Shown piece after piece: positions 55,418-64,000 of a stretch of 64,000 nucleotides of DNA (positions are counted from its first letter, which is position 1; each line of letters begins with the position of its first letter). The notes beneath the pieces were generated by a model. The model saw only the letters and a program-made list of their open reading frames with translations. It ran no database searches and had not been told where the DNA came from. A program made the translations under genes and the position numbers. This DNA comes from Pseudomonas paraeruginosa PA7 (GTDB lineage: Bacteria; Pseudomonadota; Gammaproteobacteria; Pseudomonadales; Pseudomonadaceae), in NCBI RefSeq assembly GCF_000017205.1, contig NC_009656.1, forward strand, positions 558,001 to 622,000, given 5' to 3'.

Positions 55418-56335
55418 TCAGCGCCGGCTGCTGCTTTGTTGCGGGGCGAGGAACGACTGGCGGAAGTTCTCGCGCAAGGCGCGCATGCCGGCGCTTGGCT
55501 CGGCGTCGCGGCGCCAGGCCAGGCCGACGCTCATCGACGGCACCGGGTCGACCAGCGACAGGGTCTCGATGCGCTTGCCCTCCAGCGACCAGGGTCGGTA
55601 CACCAGGTCGGAGAGGATCGCCACCCCCGAGCCGTTGGCGACCATGCTGCGCACCGCCTCCACCGAACTGGTGTGAAGGATCACCCGGGGCCGGTGGCCG
55701 CTGCGCTCCCAGTAACGCAGCGCGCTCTGTCCGGCTTCGTCGACGGTGAGCATGATGTACGGCTCGCCGGCCACGTCGGCCAGCCCGAGGTTGGCCTTCT
55801 CGCCCAGCGGATGGCGGCTCGGCAGCCAGAGGCGGCGTTCGGAGTTGAACAGGGTCTCGGCGGCGATCCCGGGATCGGTGAGGTTGCCGGTGAGCAGCAC
55901 GGCGATGTCGTAGCGCCCGTCGAGCAGGCCGCGCTCGATGCTGGCGCGTTCGTCTTCGAACAGTTGCAAGCGCAGCTCCGGGTACCACTGCGCCAGGCGT
56001 TGCAGATGGTGGGGCAGGAAGTAGCCCATCACCGTGTAGCTGGCGGCGACCTTCAGGCTGCCGCCGACACGGGTGTCCGGCAGAGGGCTGGCCAGGGCGT
56101 CGTCGACGCTGCGCTGGATCGAGTACGCATGGTTGAGGAAGTGCCGGCCGCTGTCGGTCAGGTTCATGCCCTGCGCGGTGCGGGTGAACAGGGCGACGCC
56201 GAGCATGGCCTCCAGTTCCTGGATCGCGCTGGTCACCGCCGACTGCGAGATGTTCAGGTGGACGGCGGCCTGGGAAATCTGGCCGAACTCGGCGGTGGCG
56301 ATGAAGTAGCGAACCTGGCGAAGGGTCAGGGCCAT
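55418..56335 (-). CDS. LysR-family regulator of the pxp/biotin-carboxylase operon
   Basis: The 305-residue protein begins MALTLRQVRYFIATAEFGQI, with the helix-turn-helix AAVHLNISQSAVTSAIQELE, and has a standard effector domain. It is divergent from pxpA across 128 bases, the usual arrangement for a LysR activator and its target. The intergenic sequence includes the AT-rich patch ATCGAATAATAAATCTA, where binding could occur. Inducer is not known; 5-oxoproline or a related amide would be the first guess. Confidence 0.88.
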   Translation of the reverse strand: MALTLRQVRYFIATAEFGQISQAAVHLNISQSAVTSAIQELEAMLGVALFTRTAQGMNLTDSGRHFLNHAYSIQRSVDDALASPLPDTRVGGSLKVAASYTVMGYFLPHHLQRLAQWYPELRLQLFEDERASIERGLLDGRYDIAVLLTGNLTDPGIAAETLFNSERRLWLPSRHPLGEKANLGLADVAGEPYIMLTVDEAGQSALRYWERSGHRPRVILHTSSVEAVRSMVANGSGVAILSDLVYRPWSLEGKRIETLSLVDPVPSMSVGLAWRRDAEPSAGMRALRENFRQSFLAPQQSSSRR

Positions 56336-56463
56336 GGAATGGGCGTCCGTAGGAGGTATCGGTTTTTCAGAAACGAGTCTATCGAATAATAAATCTACCC
56401 AATACCTTCCGCGGCTTTTACCGTGGCCCCATCCCACAACAAGACAGATGAGGCCAGCCGGCA

Positions 56464-57222
56464 ATGACTGAAGTCGACCTCAATTCCGACATGGGCGAAG
56501 GCTTCGGCCCATGGACCATCGGCGATGGCGTGGACGCGGCGATCATGCCGCTGATCAGCAGCGCCAACATCGCCACCGGCTTCCATGCCGGCGACCCGAG
56601 CAGCATGCGCCGCACCGTGGAGATGGCCGCCGAGCATGGCGTGGCCATCGGCGCCCATCCGGGCTTCCGCGACCTGGTCGGCTTCGGCCGCCGGCACATC
56701 CAGGCACCGGCCATCGAGCTGGTCAACGACATGCTCTACCAGCTCGGCGCACTGCGCGAGTTCGCCCGCCTGGAGGGCCTGGCGCTGCAACACGTCAAGC
56801 CCCACGGCGCGCTGTACATGCACCTGGCGCGCGACGAGGCGGCCGCCCGCCTGTTCGTCGAAACCCTGCAACGCCTGGAACCGGAACTGCTGCTCTATTG
56901 CATGCCGGGCTCGGCCACCTGGCGCATCGGCCGGGAACTGGGCCAGCCGCTGGTGCGTGAGTTCTACGCCGACCGCGACTACGACCGCAGCGGCTCGATC
57001 GTCTTCACCCGGCGGGTCGCCGCCCTCGATCCCCGGCAGGTCGCCGACAAGGTCCTGCGCGCCTGCCGCGAGGGCAAGGTACGCACCGTCGAGGGCGAGG
57101 ACCTCGACATCGCCTTCGACTCGGTGTGCATCCACAGCGACACCCCCGGCGCCCTGGAACTGGTCGCCGGCACCCGCGCGCACCTGGAGGCGGCGGGCAT
57201 CCGGATCAAGGCGCCGCGCTGA
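56464..57222 (+). CDS. pxpA: LamB/YcsF family protein, 5-oxoprolinase subunit A
   Basis: The 252-residue protein starts [20 protein letters not shown] and contains [10 protein letters not shown] and [14 protein letters not shown], diagnostic of PxpA. In characterised bacteria PxpA, PxpB and PxpC together hydrolyse 5-oxoproline to glutamate with ATP. Here PxpA leads an operon that also contains biotin carrier and biotin carboxylase genes, so the reaction may be carboxylation-coupled. A 64-base gap separates it from the carrier gene. Confidence 0.9.
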   Translation: MTEVDLNSDMGEGFGPWTIGDGVDAAIMPLISSANIATGFHAGDPSSMRRTVEMAAEHGVAIGAHPGFRDLVGFGRRHIQAPAIELVNDMLYQLGALREFARLEGLALQHVKPHGALYMHLARDEAAARLFVETLQRLEPELLLYCMPGSATWRIGRELGQPLVREFYADRDYDRSGSIVFTRRVAALDPRQVADKVLRACREGKVRTVEGEDLDIAFDSVCIHSDTPGALELVAGTRAHLEAAGIRIKAPR

Positions 57223-57286
57223 GCGCCCGTCCCGCGAACGGCTTTTTCTGCCATTTCCTACAACGTTCGAATAATGAGGATTCGTC

Positions 57287-57535
57287 ATGGCCGAACATAA
57301 CGTGCAGTCCCCCTTGCCCGGCACCTTCTATCGCAAGGCCAGCCCCGACGCGCCGCCCTACGCGGAAGTCGGGCAGGCGGTCGAGGCCGGCAGCGTGATC
57401 GGGCTGATCGAGGTGATGAAGCAGTTCTCCGAGGTGCAGGCCGGACAGGCTGGCGTGCTCCAGGCGTTCCGGGTGGCCGATGGCGAGGCCATCGAGCCGG
57501 GCCAGGTGCTGGCGGTAATCGCCAGCGCGGAATGA
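57287..57535 (+). CDS. Biotin carboxyl carrier protein, short form
   Basis: The protein has only 82 residues: one biotinyl domain with IEVMKQFSEV, where Lys45 would carry biotin (EVMK variant of EAMK). It lacks the Pro/Ala-rich N-terminal arm of AccB, so it is not the fatty-acid-synthesis carrier. It lies between pxpA and the carboxylase gene (10-base gap to the latter), showing it serves this operon. Confidence 0.88.
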   Translation: MAEHNVQSPLPGTFYRKASPDAPPYAEVGQAVEAGSVIGLIEVMKQFSEVQAGQAGVLQAFRVADGEAIEPGQVLAVIASAE

Positions 57536-57545
57536 GGAGCCTGCC

Positions 57546-58919
57546 ATGCACAAGCGACTGAACAAGCTGCTGGTGGCCAATCGTGGCGAGATCGCCGTGC
57601 GCATCGTCCGCGCCGCCCAGGCCCTGGGCATTCCCACGGTGGCGGTATGCAGCGAGGCGGATCGCGATTCGCTGGCCGCGCGGCTGGCCGACGAAGTACG
57701 CCTGATCGGCCCGGCGCGGGCCGACCAGAGTTACCTCGACAGCGAGGCGATTCTCGCGGCGGCGCGGGAGACCGGCGCCGACTCGATCCACCCCGGCTAC
57801 GGCTTCCTGTCGGAAAACCCTGCCTTCGCCGAGGCGGTGCAGGCCGCCGGCCTGGTCTTCGTCGGCCCGGACGCGCAGACCATCCGTCGCATGGGCGACA
57901 AGGCCGAGGCGCGACGCACCGCGATGGCCGCCGGGGTGCCGGTGGTGCCGGGTTCGCCCGGCGAGCTGGACGACCTCGACGCGGCGCTGGCCTGCGCCGA
58001 AGAGGTCGGCTACCCGCTGTTGGTCAAGGCTTCCGCCGGCGGCGGCGGGCGTGGCATCCGCATCGCCCGCGACGCCGACGAACTGCGTCGGGAATTCCCC
58101 ATCGCCCAGCGCGAGGCGCAGGCCGCCTTCGGTTCGCCGGCGGTGTACCTGGAGCGCTTCATCCGCCAGGCGCGGCACATCGAAGTGCAGATCCTCGGCG
58201 ACGGCGAGCGCGTGGTGCATCTGTTCGAACGCGAATGCTCGCTGCAGCGGCGCCGCCAGAAGGTCTTCGAGGAGGCACCTTCGGCGGCGCTGGACGGGGC
58301 GCAGCGCCAGGCCCTCTGCGAGAGCGCCGTGCGCCTGGCGCAGAGTCTCGGCTATCGTGGCGCGGGCACCCTGGAATACCTGTTCGACGCGCACAGCGGC
58401 GAGTTCTTCTTCATCGAGATGAACACCCGTATCCAGGTCGAGCATCCGGTCAGCGAGATGGTCACCGGTATCGACCTGGTCCAGGCCATGCTGCGCATCG
58501 CCGCCGGCGAGGCGCTGCCCTGGCGCCAGGAAGAGATCCGCCTGAACGGCGCGGCGCTGGAGATGCGGATCAACGCCGAGGATCCGGCGCGCAATTTCTT
58601 CCCCAGCCCCGGCACCGTGGAGCGCCTGGCATGGCCGAAGGGCGAGGGCGTGCGGGTCGACAGCCACCTGTATCCCGGCTACCGGGTGCCGCCGTACTAC
58701 GATTCGTTGCTGGCCAAGCTGATCGTCCACGGCCGCGACCGCAGCGAGGCGTTCACCCGCGCGCGCCAGGCGCTGGAGCGCACCGAACTGGCCGGCATGG
58801 CCACCACCCTGCCGCTGCATCGCTGGCTGCTCGCCGATGCGCGGGTGCAGGCCGCGCAGTTCGATACCGGCACCCTGGAAACCTGGCTCGCCGAGCGGGC
58901 CGTCGCCCTGGAGACCTGA
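57546..58919 (+). CDS. Biotin carboxylase subunit
   Basis: This 457-residue protein is AccC-like throughout: KLLVANRGEIAVRIVRAAQA, HPGYGFLSENPAFAEA, the ATP-grasp glycine loop KASAGGGGRGIRI, RRRQKVFEEAPS and FIEMNTRIQVEHPVSEMVTG with the catalytic Glu/Arg. It carboxylates the biotin on the neighbouring carrier using ATP and bicarbonate. No AccA/AccD/PccB-type carboxyltransferase is encoded nearby; the PxpB/PxpC pair downstream is the only candidate acceptor enzyme. GAGGAG precedes its start. Confidence 0.92.
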   Translation: MHKRLNKLLVANRGEIAVRIVRAAQALGIPTVAVCSEADRDSLAARLADEVRLIGPARADQSYLDSEAILAAARETGADSIHPGYGFLSENPAFAEAVQAAGLVFVGPDAQTIRRMGDKAEARRTAMAAGVPVVPGSPGELDDLDAALACAEEVGYPLLVKASAGGGGRGIRIARDADELRREFPIAQREAQAAFGSPAVYLERFIRQARHIEVQILGDGERVVHLFERECSLQRRRQKVFEEAPSAALDGAQRQALCESAVRLAQSLGYRGAGTLEYLFDAHSGEFFFIEMNTRIQVEHPVSEMVTGIDLVQAMLRIAAGEALPWRQEEIRLNGAALEMRINAEDPARNFFPSPGTVERLAWPKGEGVRVDSHLYPGYRVPPYYDSLLAKLIVHGRDRSEAFTRARQALERTELAGMATTLPLHRWLLADARVQAAQFDTGTLETWLAERAVALET

Positions 58920-58920
58920 G

Positions 58921-59799
58921 ATGCACGCGAATATCCGCTACAGCTTCGGCGGCGACGAGCACCTGTTCGCCGAGGTCGCCGAGTCCATGTCGCTGGAAGC
59001 CTTCTTCCGCGGCATGGCGATCAGCCGCGCCATCGAGTCCCTGCAATTGCCCGGGGTGCTCGACGTATGCCTGGCCAACGCCTCGTTCCAGGTCCGCTTC
59101 GACCCCGACCGGCTGGCCCCGCAGGCGCTGCTGGAGACCGTGCGCGGACTGGAAGCGGAGGCGGTCGCCGCGCGCAGCATCGAGACGCGTATCGTCGAAG
59201 TGCCGGTGTTGTACAACGATCCCTGGACCCACGAGACCCTGATGCGTTTCCGCGACCGTCACCAGGACCCGACGTCCACCGACCTCGAGTACGCCGCGCG
59301 GATCAACGGCTATGCCGACGTCCAGGCGTTCATCCAGGCGCATAGCGGCACGCCCTGGTTCGTCTCGATGGTCGGTTTCGTCGCCGGCCTGCCGTTCATG
59401 TACCAGATGGTCGAGCGCGAGCGGCAGTTGCAGGTACCCAAGTACCTGCGGCCGCGCATCGACACGCCGAAGCTGACCCTCGGCCATGGTGGCTGCTTCG
59501 GTTGCATCTATTCGGTGCGCGGCGCCGGCGGCTACCAGATGTTCGGCGTGACTCCGGCGCCGATCTTCGATCCACGCCAGGGCCTGCCCTATCTCGCGGA
59601 GTCGATGGTGTTCTTCCGCGCTGGCGACATCGTCCAGTTCCGCCCCATCGAGCGGACCGAATACGAACGCATGGCGGCCGAAGTCGAAGCGGGCACATTC
59701 GACCTGCGCATCCGTCCGGTGAGTTTCGATCTCGACGCGTTCCTCGCCGATCCGCGAGGCTGCACGCAACGTCTGCAGGAGGTGCTGTATGTCGATTAA
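58921..59799 (+). CDS. pxpB: KipI-type protein, 5-oxoprolinase subunit B
   Basis: The 292-residue protein begins one base after the carboxylase stop. VPVLYNDPWTHETLMRFRDR and HSGTPWFVSMVGFVAGLPFM belong to the KipI/AHS1 domain, and GAGGYQMFGVTPAPIFDP to its conserved end. The N-terminal 90 residues form the extra KipI subdomain. AHS1 domains also make up part of the carboxyltransferase module of urea carboxylase. It is longer than typical PxpB (about 220 residues) because of linker segments around 120-150. Its stop overlaps pxpC by 11 bases. Confidence 0.87.
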   Translation: MHANIRYSFGGDEHLFAEVAESMSLEAFFRGMAISRAIESLQLPGVLDVCLANASFQVRFDPDRLAPQALLETVRGLEAEAVAARSIETRIVEVPVLYNDPWTHETLMRFRDRHQDPTSTDLEYAARINGYADVQAFIQAHSGTPWFVSMVGFVAGLPFMYQMVERERQLQVPKYLRPRIDTPKLTLGHGGCFGCIYSVRGAGGYQMFGVTPAPIFDPRQGLPYLAESMVFFRAGDIVQFRPIERTEYERMAAEVEAGTFDLRIRPVSFDLDAFLADPRGCTQRLQEVLYVD

Positions 59800-60766
59800 G
59801 GTGCTCAAGCCCGGCCTCGCCAGCTCGGTGCAGGACGCCGGCCGCGAAGGCTACTACCACCTGGGCATCCCGCCCTCCGGTGCGCTCGACCAGTACGCCC
59901 TGCGCGTGGCGAACCGGCTGGTGGGTAATTCCGCCGACGCGGCGGTGCTGGAGTTCGCCCTGATGGGCCCGCAACTGGAGTTCCAGCGCGACGCCCTGGT
60001 GGCGGTCAGCGGCGCGCGCATGCAGCCGCGTCTGGATGGCCAGGACATGCCGCTGGACACCTCGTTCCGCGTGCGTGCCGGGCAGGTCCTGGAGTTCGGC
60101 TATCCGACGGCGGGCGCGCGCGGCTATCTGGCGGTGGCGGGTGGCATCGACGTGCCGCTGGTACTTGGCAGTCGCTCCACCTATGGCTTGGGCGCCATCG
60201 GTGGCTACCTGGGGCGGCGGTTGCAAACCGACGACCTGCTGCCGCTGGGCGAGCCTCAGGCACAGGCGCGCGAGGGACTGGCACTGCCGCCCTCGCTGGG
60301 GCTGGCGCTGGAGAAAGAGGTGATCCTGCGGGTGGTTCCCGGCCTCTATTACCATCGACTGACCGCCGAGGCTGCCGAGCGCTTCTTCGCCGATACCTGG
60401 ACGGTGGGCTCGGAGGCCGACCGTACCGGCTATCGCTACAAGGGCGGCCAGCCGCTGGCGTTCGAGCCCCGCGAGCAGCCGTTCGGCGCCGGTTCGGACC
60501 CCTCGAACATCGTCGACGCCTGCTATCCGATCGGCTCGATCCAGGTCCCGGGCGGGCTGGAGCCCATCGTCCTGCATCGCGACGCGGTGTCCGGCGGTGG
60601 CTACGCGATGATCGGCACGGTGATCAGCGCCGACCTCGACCTGATCGGCCAGTTGCAACCGAACAACCGGGCGCGTTTCGTTGCCGTTACCCTGGAACAG
60701 GCAATGCAAGCGCGGGCGCAATATCGGCAGCGGCTGAGGCGGCTGGAACTGATGGGGCAAGGCTAG
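59789..60766 (+). CDS. pxpC: KipA-type protein, 5-oxoprolinase subunit C
   Basis: This 325-residue protein starts MSIKVLKPGLASSVQDAGRE, the AHS2/KipA signature, and continues PPSGALDQYALRVANRLVGN, VAVSGARMQPRL and GGYAMIGTVISADLDLIGQL. With PxpB it forms the KipI-KipA complex, homologous to the carboxyltransferase part of urea carboxylase. It is the last gene of the operon and ends just before a strong terminator. Confidence 0.9.
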   Translation: MSIKVLKPGLASSVQDAGREGYYHLGIPPSGALDQYALRVANRLVGNSADAAVLEFALMGPQLEFQRDALVAVSGARMQPRLDGQDMPLDTSFRVRAGQVLEFGYPTAGARGYLAVAGGIDVPLVLGSRSTYGLGAIGGYLGRRLQTDDLLPLGEPQAQAREGLALPPSLGLALEKEVILRVVPGLYYHRLTAEAAERFFADTWTVGSEADRTGYRYKGGQPLAFEPREQPFGAGSDPSNIVDACYPIGSIQVPGGLEPIVLHRDAVSGGGYAMIGTVISADLDLIGQLQPNNRARFVAVTLEQAMQARAQYRQRLRRLELMGQG

Positions 60767-60772
60767 GGCGAA

Positions 60773-60798
60773 AAGGCCCGGCGATGATGCCGGGCCTT
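60773..60798 (+). terminator. Terminator of the pxp/biotin-carboxylase operon
   Basis: AAGGCCCGGC (60773-60782) pairs with GCCGGGCCTT (60789-60798) around GATGAT; flanking GCGAA and TTCGC extend the stem. The T-run is short. Confidence 0.8.
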
Positions 60799-60844
60799 CG
60801 CTGTTCAAATTGTGTTCATATGTCGACCTGTGACTTTACGAAGG

Positions 60845-60872
60845 TTGACAGCGACTCATGCTTACTTATCAT
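60845..60872 (+). promoter_or_regulatory. Sigma70-type promoter of bioB
   Basis: TTGACA (60845-60850) and TATCAT (60867-60872) are separated by 16 bases, giving a predicted start about 75 bases before the bioB ATG. No obvious BirA-type long palindrome was noticed. Confidence 0.55.
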
Positions 60873-60954
60873 GCCTCGAAAGCCTGAACAGCCGCGCCCG
60901 TGCCGTGGCGTCACCGAATAACGAGGCGCCACCAAGCGTCGAAGGAATCTCCCC

Positions 60955-62013
60955 ATGAGCGCATCCGCAGCCGTCGCCACCCGCCACGATTGGTCCCTCG
61001 CCGAAGTCCGCGCGCTATTCGAACAGCCGTTCAACGACCTGCTGTTCCAGGCGCAGACGGTGCACCGCGCGTACTTCGACCCGAACCGCGTGCAGGTCTC
61101 GACGCTGCTCTCGATCAAGACCGGCGCCTGTCCCGAGGACTGCAAGTATTGCCCGCAGTCCGGCCACTACAACACCGGCCTGGACAAGGAAAAGCTGATG
61201 GAGGTGCAGAAGGTCCTGGAGGCGGCGGCCGAGGCCAAGGCCATCGGATCGACCCGCTTCTGCATGGGCGCGGCCTGGAAGCATCCTTCGGCCAAGGACA
61301 TGCCCTATGTCCTGGAGATGGTCAAGGGCGTGAAGAGGCTCGGCCTGGAGACCTGCATGACCCTGGGCCGGCTGACCCAGGAACAGACCCAGGCGCTGGC
61401 CGACGCCGGCCTCGACTACTACAACCACAACCTGGACACCTCGCCGGAGTTCTACGGCAACATCATCACCACCCGTACCTACGGCGAGCGCCTGCAGACC
61501 CTGGCCTACGTGCGCGAGGCGGGGATGAAGATCTGCTCCGGCGGCATCCTCGGCATGGGCGAGTCGGTGGACGACCGCGCCGGCCTGCTGATCCAGCTGG
61601 CGAACCTGCCGGAGCACCCGGAGTCGGTGCCGATCAACATGCTGGTGAAGGTCAAGGGCACGCCCCTGGCGGAAGAGAAGGACGTCGATCCCTTCGACTT
61701 CATCCGCACCCTGGCGGTGGCCCGGATCATGATGCCGAAGTCCCACGTACGCCTGTCGGCCGGCCGCGAGCAGATGAACGAGCAGATGCAGGCGCTGGCC
61801 TTCATGGCCGGGGCCAACTCGATCTTCTACGGCGAGAAGCTGCTGACCACGAAGAACCCGCAGGCGGAGAAGGACATGCAGTTGTTCGCCCGGCTCGGCA
61901 TCAAGCCGGAAGAGCGCGAAGAGCACGCCGACGAAGTGCACCAGGCGGCCATCGAGCAGGCGCTGGTGGAACAACGCGATTCGCAGCTGTTCTATAACGC
62001 CGCCTCCGCCTGA
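60955..62013 (+). CDS. bioB: Biotin synthase
   Basis: The 352-residue radical-SAM enzyme has the CxxxCxxC cluster motif in [13 protein letters not shown] (Cys59, Cys63, Cys66) and the conserved [13 protein letters not shown] and GGILGMGES segments. It inserts sulfur into dethiobiotin to make biotin. AAGGAA precedes the ATG. It leads the bioB-bioF-bioH run and lies 188 bases after the biotin-dependent operon. Confidence 0.97.
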   Translation: MSASAAVATRHDWSLAEVRALFEQPFNDLLFQAQTVHRAYFDPNRVQVSTLLSIKTGACPEDCKYCPQSGHYNTGLDKEKLMEVQKVLEAAAEAKAIGSTRFCMGAAWKHPSAKDMPYVLEMVKGVKRLGLETCMTLGRLTQEQTQALADAGLDYYNHNLDTSPEFYGNIITTRTYGERLQTLAYVREAGMKICSGGILGMGESVDDRAGLLIQLANLPEHPESVPINMLVKVKGTPLAEEKDVDPFDFIRTLAVARIMMPKSHVRLSAGREQMNEQMQALAFMAGANSIFYGEKLLTTKNPQAEKDMQLFARLGIKPEEREEHADEVHQAAIEQALVEQRDSQLFYNAASA

Positions 62014-62118
62014 CCATATTGGAAGGGAGGGCGCTGCCTTCCCTTCGTTGCAGCCGTTGATGTCGGCCCTGCGTGGACGGGCGCGCCCGCGTCCGTCCAG
62101 CAACACGAGCGACCTGCC

Positions 62119-63324
62119 ATGTCCTTCGATCTCGCTTCCCGCCTTGCCGCCCGGCGCGCGGAAGACCTCTACCGCCAGCGACCGCTGCTGCAGTCGGCCC
62201 AGGGCCCGGACGTCGTGGTCGACGGCCAGCCGCTGCTGGCCTTCTGTTCCAACGACTACCTCGGCCTGGCCAGCCATCCCGAGGTGATCGCCGCGCTGCG
62301 CGCCGGCGCCGAGCGCTGGGGCGTCGGCGGTGGCGCCTCGCATCTGGTGGTCGGCCACAGCGGGCCGCACCACGAGCTGGAGCTGGCCCTCGCCGAATTC
62401 ACCGGGCGGCCGCGCGCACTGCTGTTCTCCACCGGCTACATGGCCAACCTCGGCGCGGTCACCGCGCTGGTCGGCAAGGGCGACACGGTGCTGGAGGACC
62501 GCCTCAACCATGCTTCGCTGCTGGATGCCGGACTGCTTTCCGGGGCGCGCTTCTCGCGCTACCTGCATAACGACCCGGCGAGCCTCGCAGCGCGCCTGGA
62601 CAAGGCCGAGGGCAATACCCTGGTGGTGACCGACGGGGTCTTCAGCATGGACGGCAATCTCGCCGACCTGCCGGCCCTGGCCGCCGTCGCGCAGGCCCGC
62701 GGCGCCTGGCTGATGGTCGACGACGCGCATGGCTTCGGCCCGCTGGGCGCCGCCGGCGGCGGCATCGTCGAACACTTCGGCCTCGGCCAGGAGCAGGTGC
62801 CGGTGCTGATCGGCACCCTCGGCAAAGGCTTCGGCACCGCCGGCGCCTTCGTCGCCGGCAGCGAGGAACTGATCGAGACCCTGGTCCAGTACGCACGGCC
62901 CTACATCTACACCACCAGCCAGCCTCCGGCGGTGGCCTGCGCCACCCTGAAGAGCCTGGAGCTGCTGCGCCGCGAAAGCTGGCGGCGGGAACACCTGGCG
63001 GCGCTGATCGCGCGTTTCCGCCGTGGCGCCGAAGCGCTCGGCCTGACCCTGATGGACAGCTTCACGCCGATCCAGCCGATCCTGGTCGGCGGCAGCCGCC
63101 AGGCCGTGGCCCTGGCCGACATGCTCCGCGCGCGCGGGATCATGGTCGGCGCGATCCGCCCGCCGACCGTGCCGGCCAACAGCGCGCGGCTGCGCGTCAC
63201 GCTGTCCGCGGCGCATAGCGAGGCACAGGTCGACCGCTTGCTCGAAGCCCTCGGCGAAAGCTGGCGACAGCTGTCGTCTAGCCTTCTGGCAGAGATCGAA
63301 GCCGAGGAGGGAGACGATGCGTGA
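62119..63324 (+). CDS. bioF: 8-amino-7-oxononanoate synthase
   Basis: The 401-residue PLP enzyme shows [27 protein letters not shown] and the cofactor lysine in [11 protein letters not shown] (Lys236). It condenses pimeloyl-ACP/CoA with alanine to give KAPA. It follows bioB after 105 bases that contain two GC-rich hairpins (around 62022-62046 and 62073-62099), and its stop lies inside the start of bioH (8-base overlap). Confidence 0.96.
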   Translation: MSFDLASRLAARRAEDLYRQRPLLQSAQGPDVVVDGQPLLAFCSNDYLGLASHPEVIAALRAGAERWGVGGGASHLVVGHSGPHHELELALAEFTGRPRALLFSTGYMANLGAVTALVGKGDTVLEDRLNHASLLDAGLLSGARFSRYLHNDPASLAARLDKAEGNTLVVTDGVFSMDGNLADLPALAAVAQARGAWLMVDDAHGFGPLGAAGGGIVEHFGLGQEQVPVLIGTLGKGFGTAGAFVAGSEELIETLVQYARPYIYTTSQPPAVACATLKSLELLRRESWRREHLAALIARFRRGAEALGLTLMDSFTPIQPILVGGSRQAVALADMLRARGIMVGAIRPPTVPANSARLRVTLSAAHSEAQVDRLLEALGESWRQLSSSLLAEIEAEEGDDA

Positions 63325-64000
63325 CCACCTGATCCTGCTGCCGGGCTGGGGCCTGGGCAGCGCGCCGCTGGAACCGCTGCGCGACGCGCTGCACGAGCGC
63401 GAGCCACACCTGAACGTGCTGATCGAGCCGCTGCCGTCGCTGGCCGACGCCGCCGACTGGCTCGACGAACTCGACGACAACCTGCCGCGCGACAGCTGGC
63501 TGGCCGGTTGGTCGCTAGGTGGGATGCTCGCCAGCGAACTGGCGGCGCGGCGCGGCGATGACTGCCGGGGGCTGCTGACCCTGGCCAGCAACCCGTGCTT
63601 CCGTGTGCGCGAGGACTGGCCGAACGCGATGCCGGCGGAAACCTTCGAGGACTTCTTCGAGGCCTTCCTGCTCGAACCGCACCTGACCCGCAAGCGCTTC
63701 ACCCTGCTGGTCAGCCAGGGCGCACGCGACCCGCGGACCCTGGCGCGGCAACTGCAGGTGGCGCTGCCGCAGCTGGAGCGCGAGGCGCTGGTCGCCGGCC
63801 TGCAGTTGCTCGGCCAACTGGATACCCGAGCCGCCCTGGAAAACTTCCGCGGGCCGCAATTGCACCTGTTCGCCGGGGCCGATGCGCTGGTGCCGGTGGC
63901 GGCCGCCGAGGCCCTGCTCGAGTGGCTGCCGGACGTCGAGGTCGCGACCCTGGCGGCCAGCCACGGCCTGCCGCTGGAATGCCCGGACGAGGTGGCCGGC
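63317..64000 (+). CDS. bioH: Pimeloyl-ACP methyl ester esterase BioH (3' end beyond window)
   Basis: The frame opens at ATG 63317, overlapping bioF by eight bases, and stays open for 228 codons to the edge. It begins [20 protein letters not shown]. The alpha/beta-hydrolase nucleophile is Ser66 in AGWSLGGML, the acid is probably in FAGADALVP, and the base His216 is in ASHGLPLE. It releases pimeloyl-ACP from its methyl ester late in pimelate synthesis. Only a few C-terminal residues and probably bioC lie outside. Confidence 0.93.
   Translation, partial: MRDHLILLPGWGLGSAPLEPLRDALHEREPHLNVLIEPLPSLADAADWLDELDDNLPRDSWLAGWSLGGMLASELAARRGDDCRGLLTLASNPCFRVREDWPNAMPAETFEDFFEAFLLEPHLTRKRFTLLVSQGARDPRTLARQLQVALPQLEREALVAGLQLLGQLDTRAALENFRGPQLHLFAGADALVPVAAAEALLEWLPDVEVATLAASHGLPLECPDEVAG

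Overview
The window looks like a core-chromosome segment of Pseudomonas aeruginosa. The base composition is GC-rich, codon use is strongly GC3-biased, and the gene order (codB-pre-dht, gcdH, dbpA, clpG, creBCD, fiuARI, glcB, bioBFH) matches what I remember of PAO1 from about PA0438 to PA0502. That assignment rests on recall of gene content and order; no search was run. Several PAO1 loci that I recall in this interval (an IS222 copy after the carbamoyl-amidase gene, two to three genes before glcB, a pili-chaperone cluster before bioB) are absent here, so this is probably another strain.

Layout. 1-8059: reductive pyrimidine catabolism and uptake (codB, preA, preT and dht on the minus strand; an NCS1 transporter and an N-carbamoyl-beta-alanine amidohydrolase on the plus strand), around a 615-base divergent control region. 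8259-11912: glutarate/glutaryl-CoA module (class III CoA-transferase, gcdH, divergent LysR regulator). 12064-21811: thioesterase, Pit phosphate transporter, NfeD protease/slipin pair, solute-binding protein, YccS-type membrane protein, dbpA and a cold-shock protein. 21961-28142: retropepsin-like protein, DUF1232 protein, DHA2 exporter, ClpG disaggregase and a DUF2780 exported protein. 28372-34102: acyltransferase, a second retropepsin-like protein and the creBCD envelope-stress / beta-lactam-response locus. 34065-41694: glutathione-transferase-like proteins, a beta-propeller protein, a PP2C-like phosphatase and the fiuA-fiuR-fiuI ferrichrome signalling locus. 41836-50187: thioesterase/TetR pair, a second NCS1 permease with an internal tandem repeat, LysR, acetyltransferases, glcB and a GcvR-like ACT protein. 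50188-50875: a long non-coding stretch carrying a five-copy degenerate repeat array. 50876-55364: rarD, srkA, modE, a lipoprotein, comF and a small membrane protein. 55418-60766: LysR regulator divergent from a five-gene operon joining PxpABC (5-oxoprolinase) with a stand-alone biotin carboxylase and biotin carrier. 60955-64000: bioB, bioF, bioH.

The most interesting items are the pxpA-carrier-carboxylase-pxpB-pxpC operon, which resembles a dismantled urea carboxylase plus a LamB/YcsF protein and sits next to the biotin genes; the ungapped five-unit repeat array with DnaA-box-like heads at 50215-50850; three CreB-box-like repeats at exact 11-base spacing before creD; a LexA-box-like palindrome between dbpA and the cold-shock gene; and a 78-base in-frame tandem repeat in the cytoplasmic tail of an NCS1 permease. 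No rRNA, tRNA, CRISPR array, insertion sequence or prophage gene was seen.
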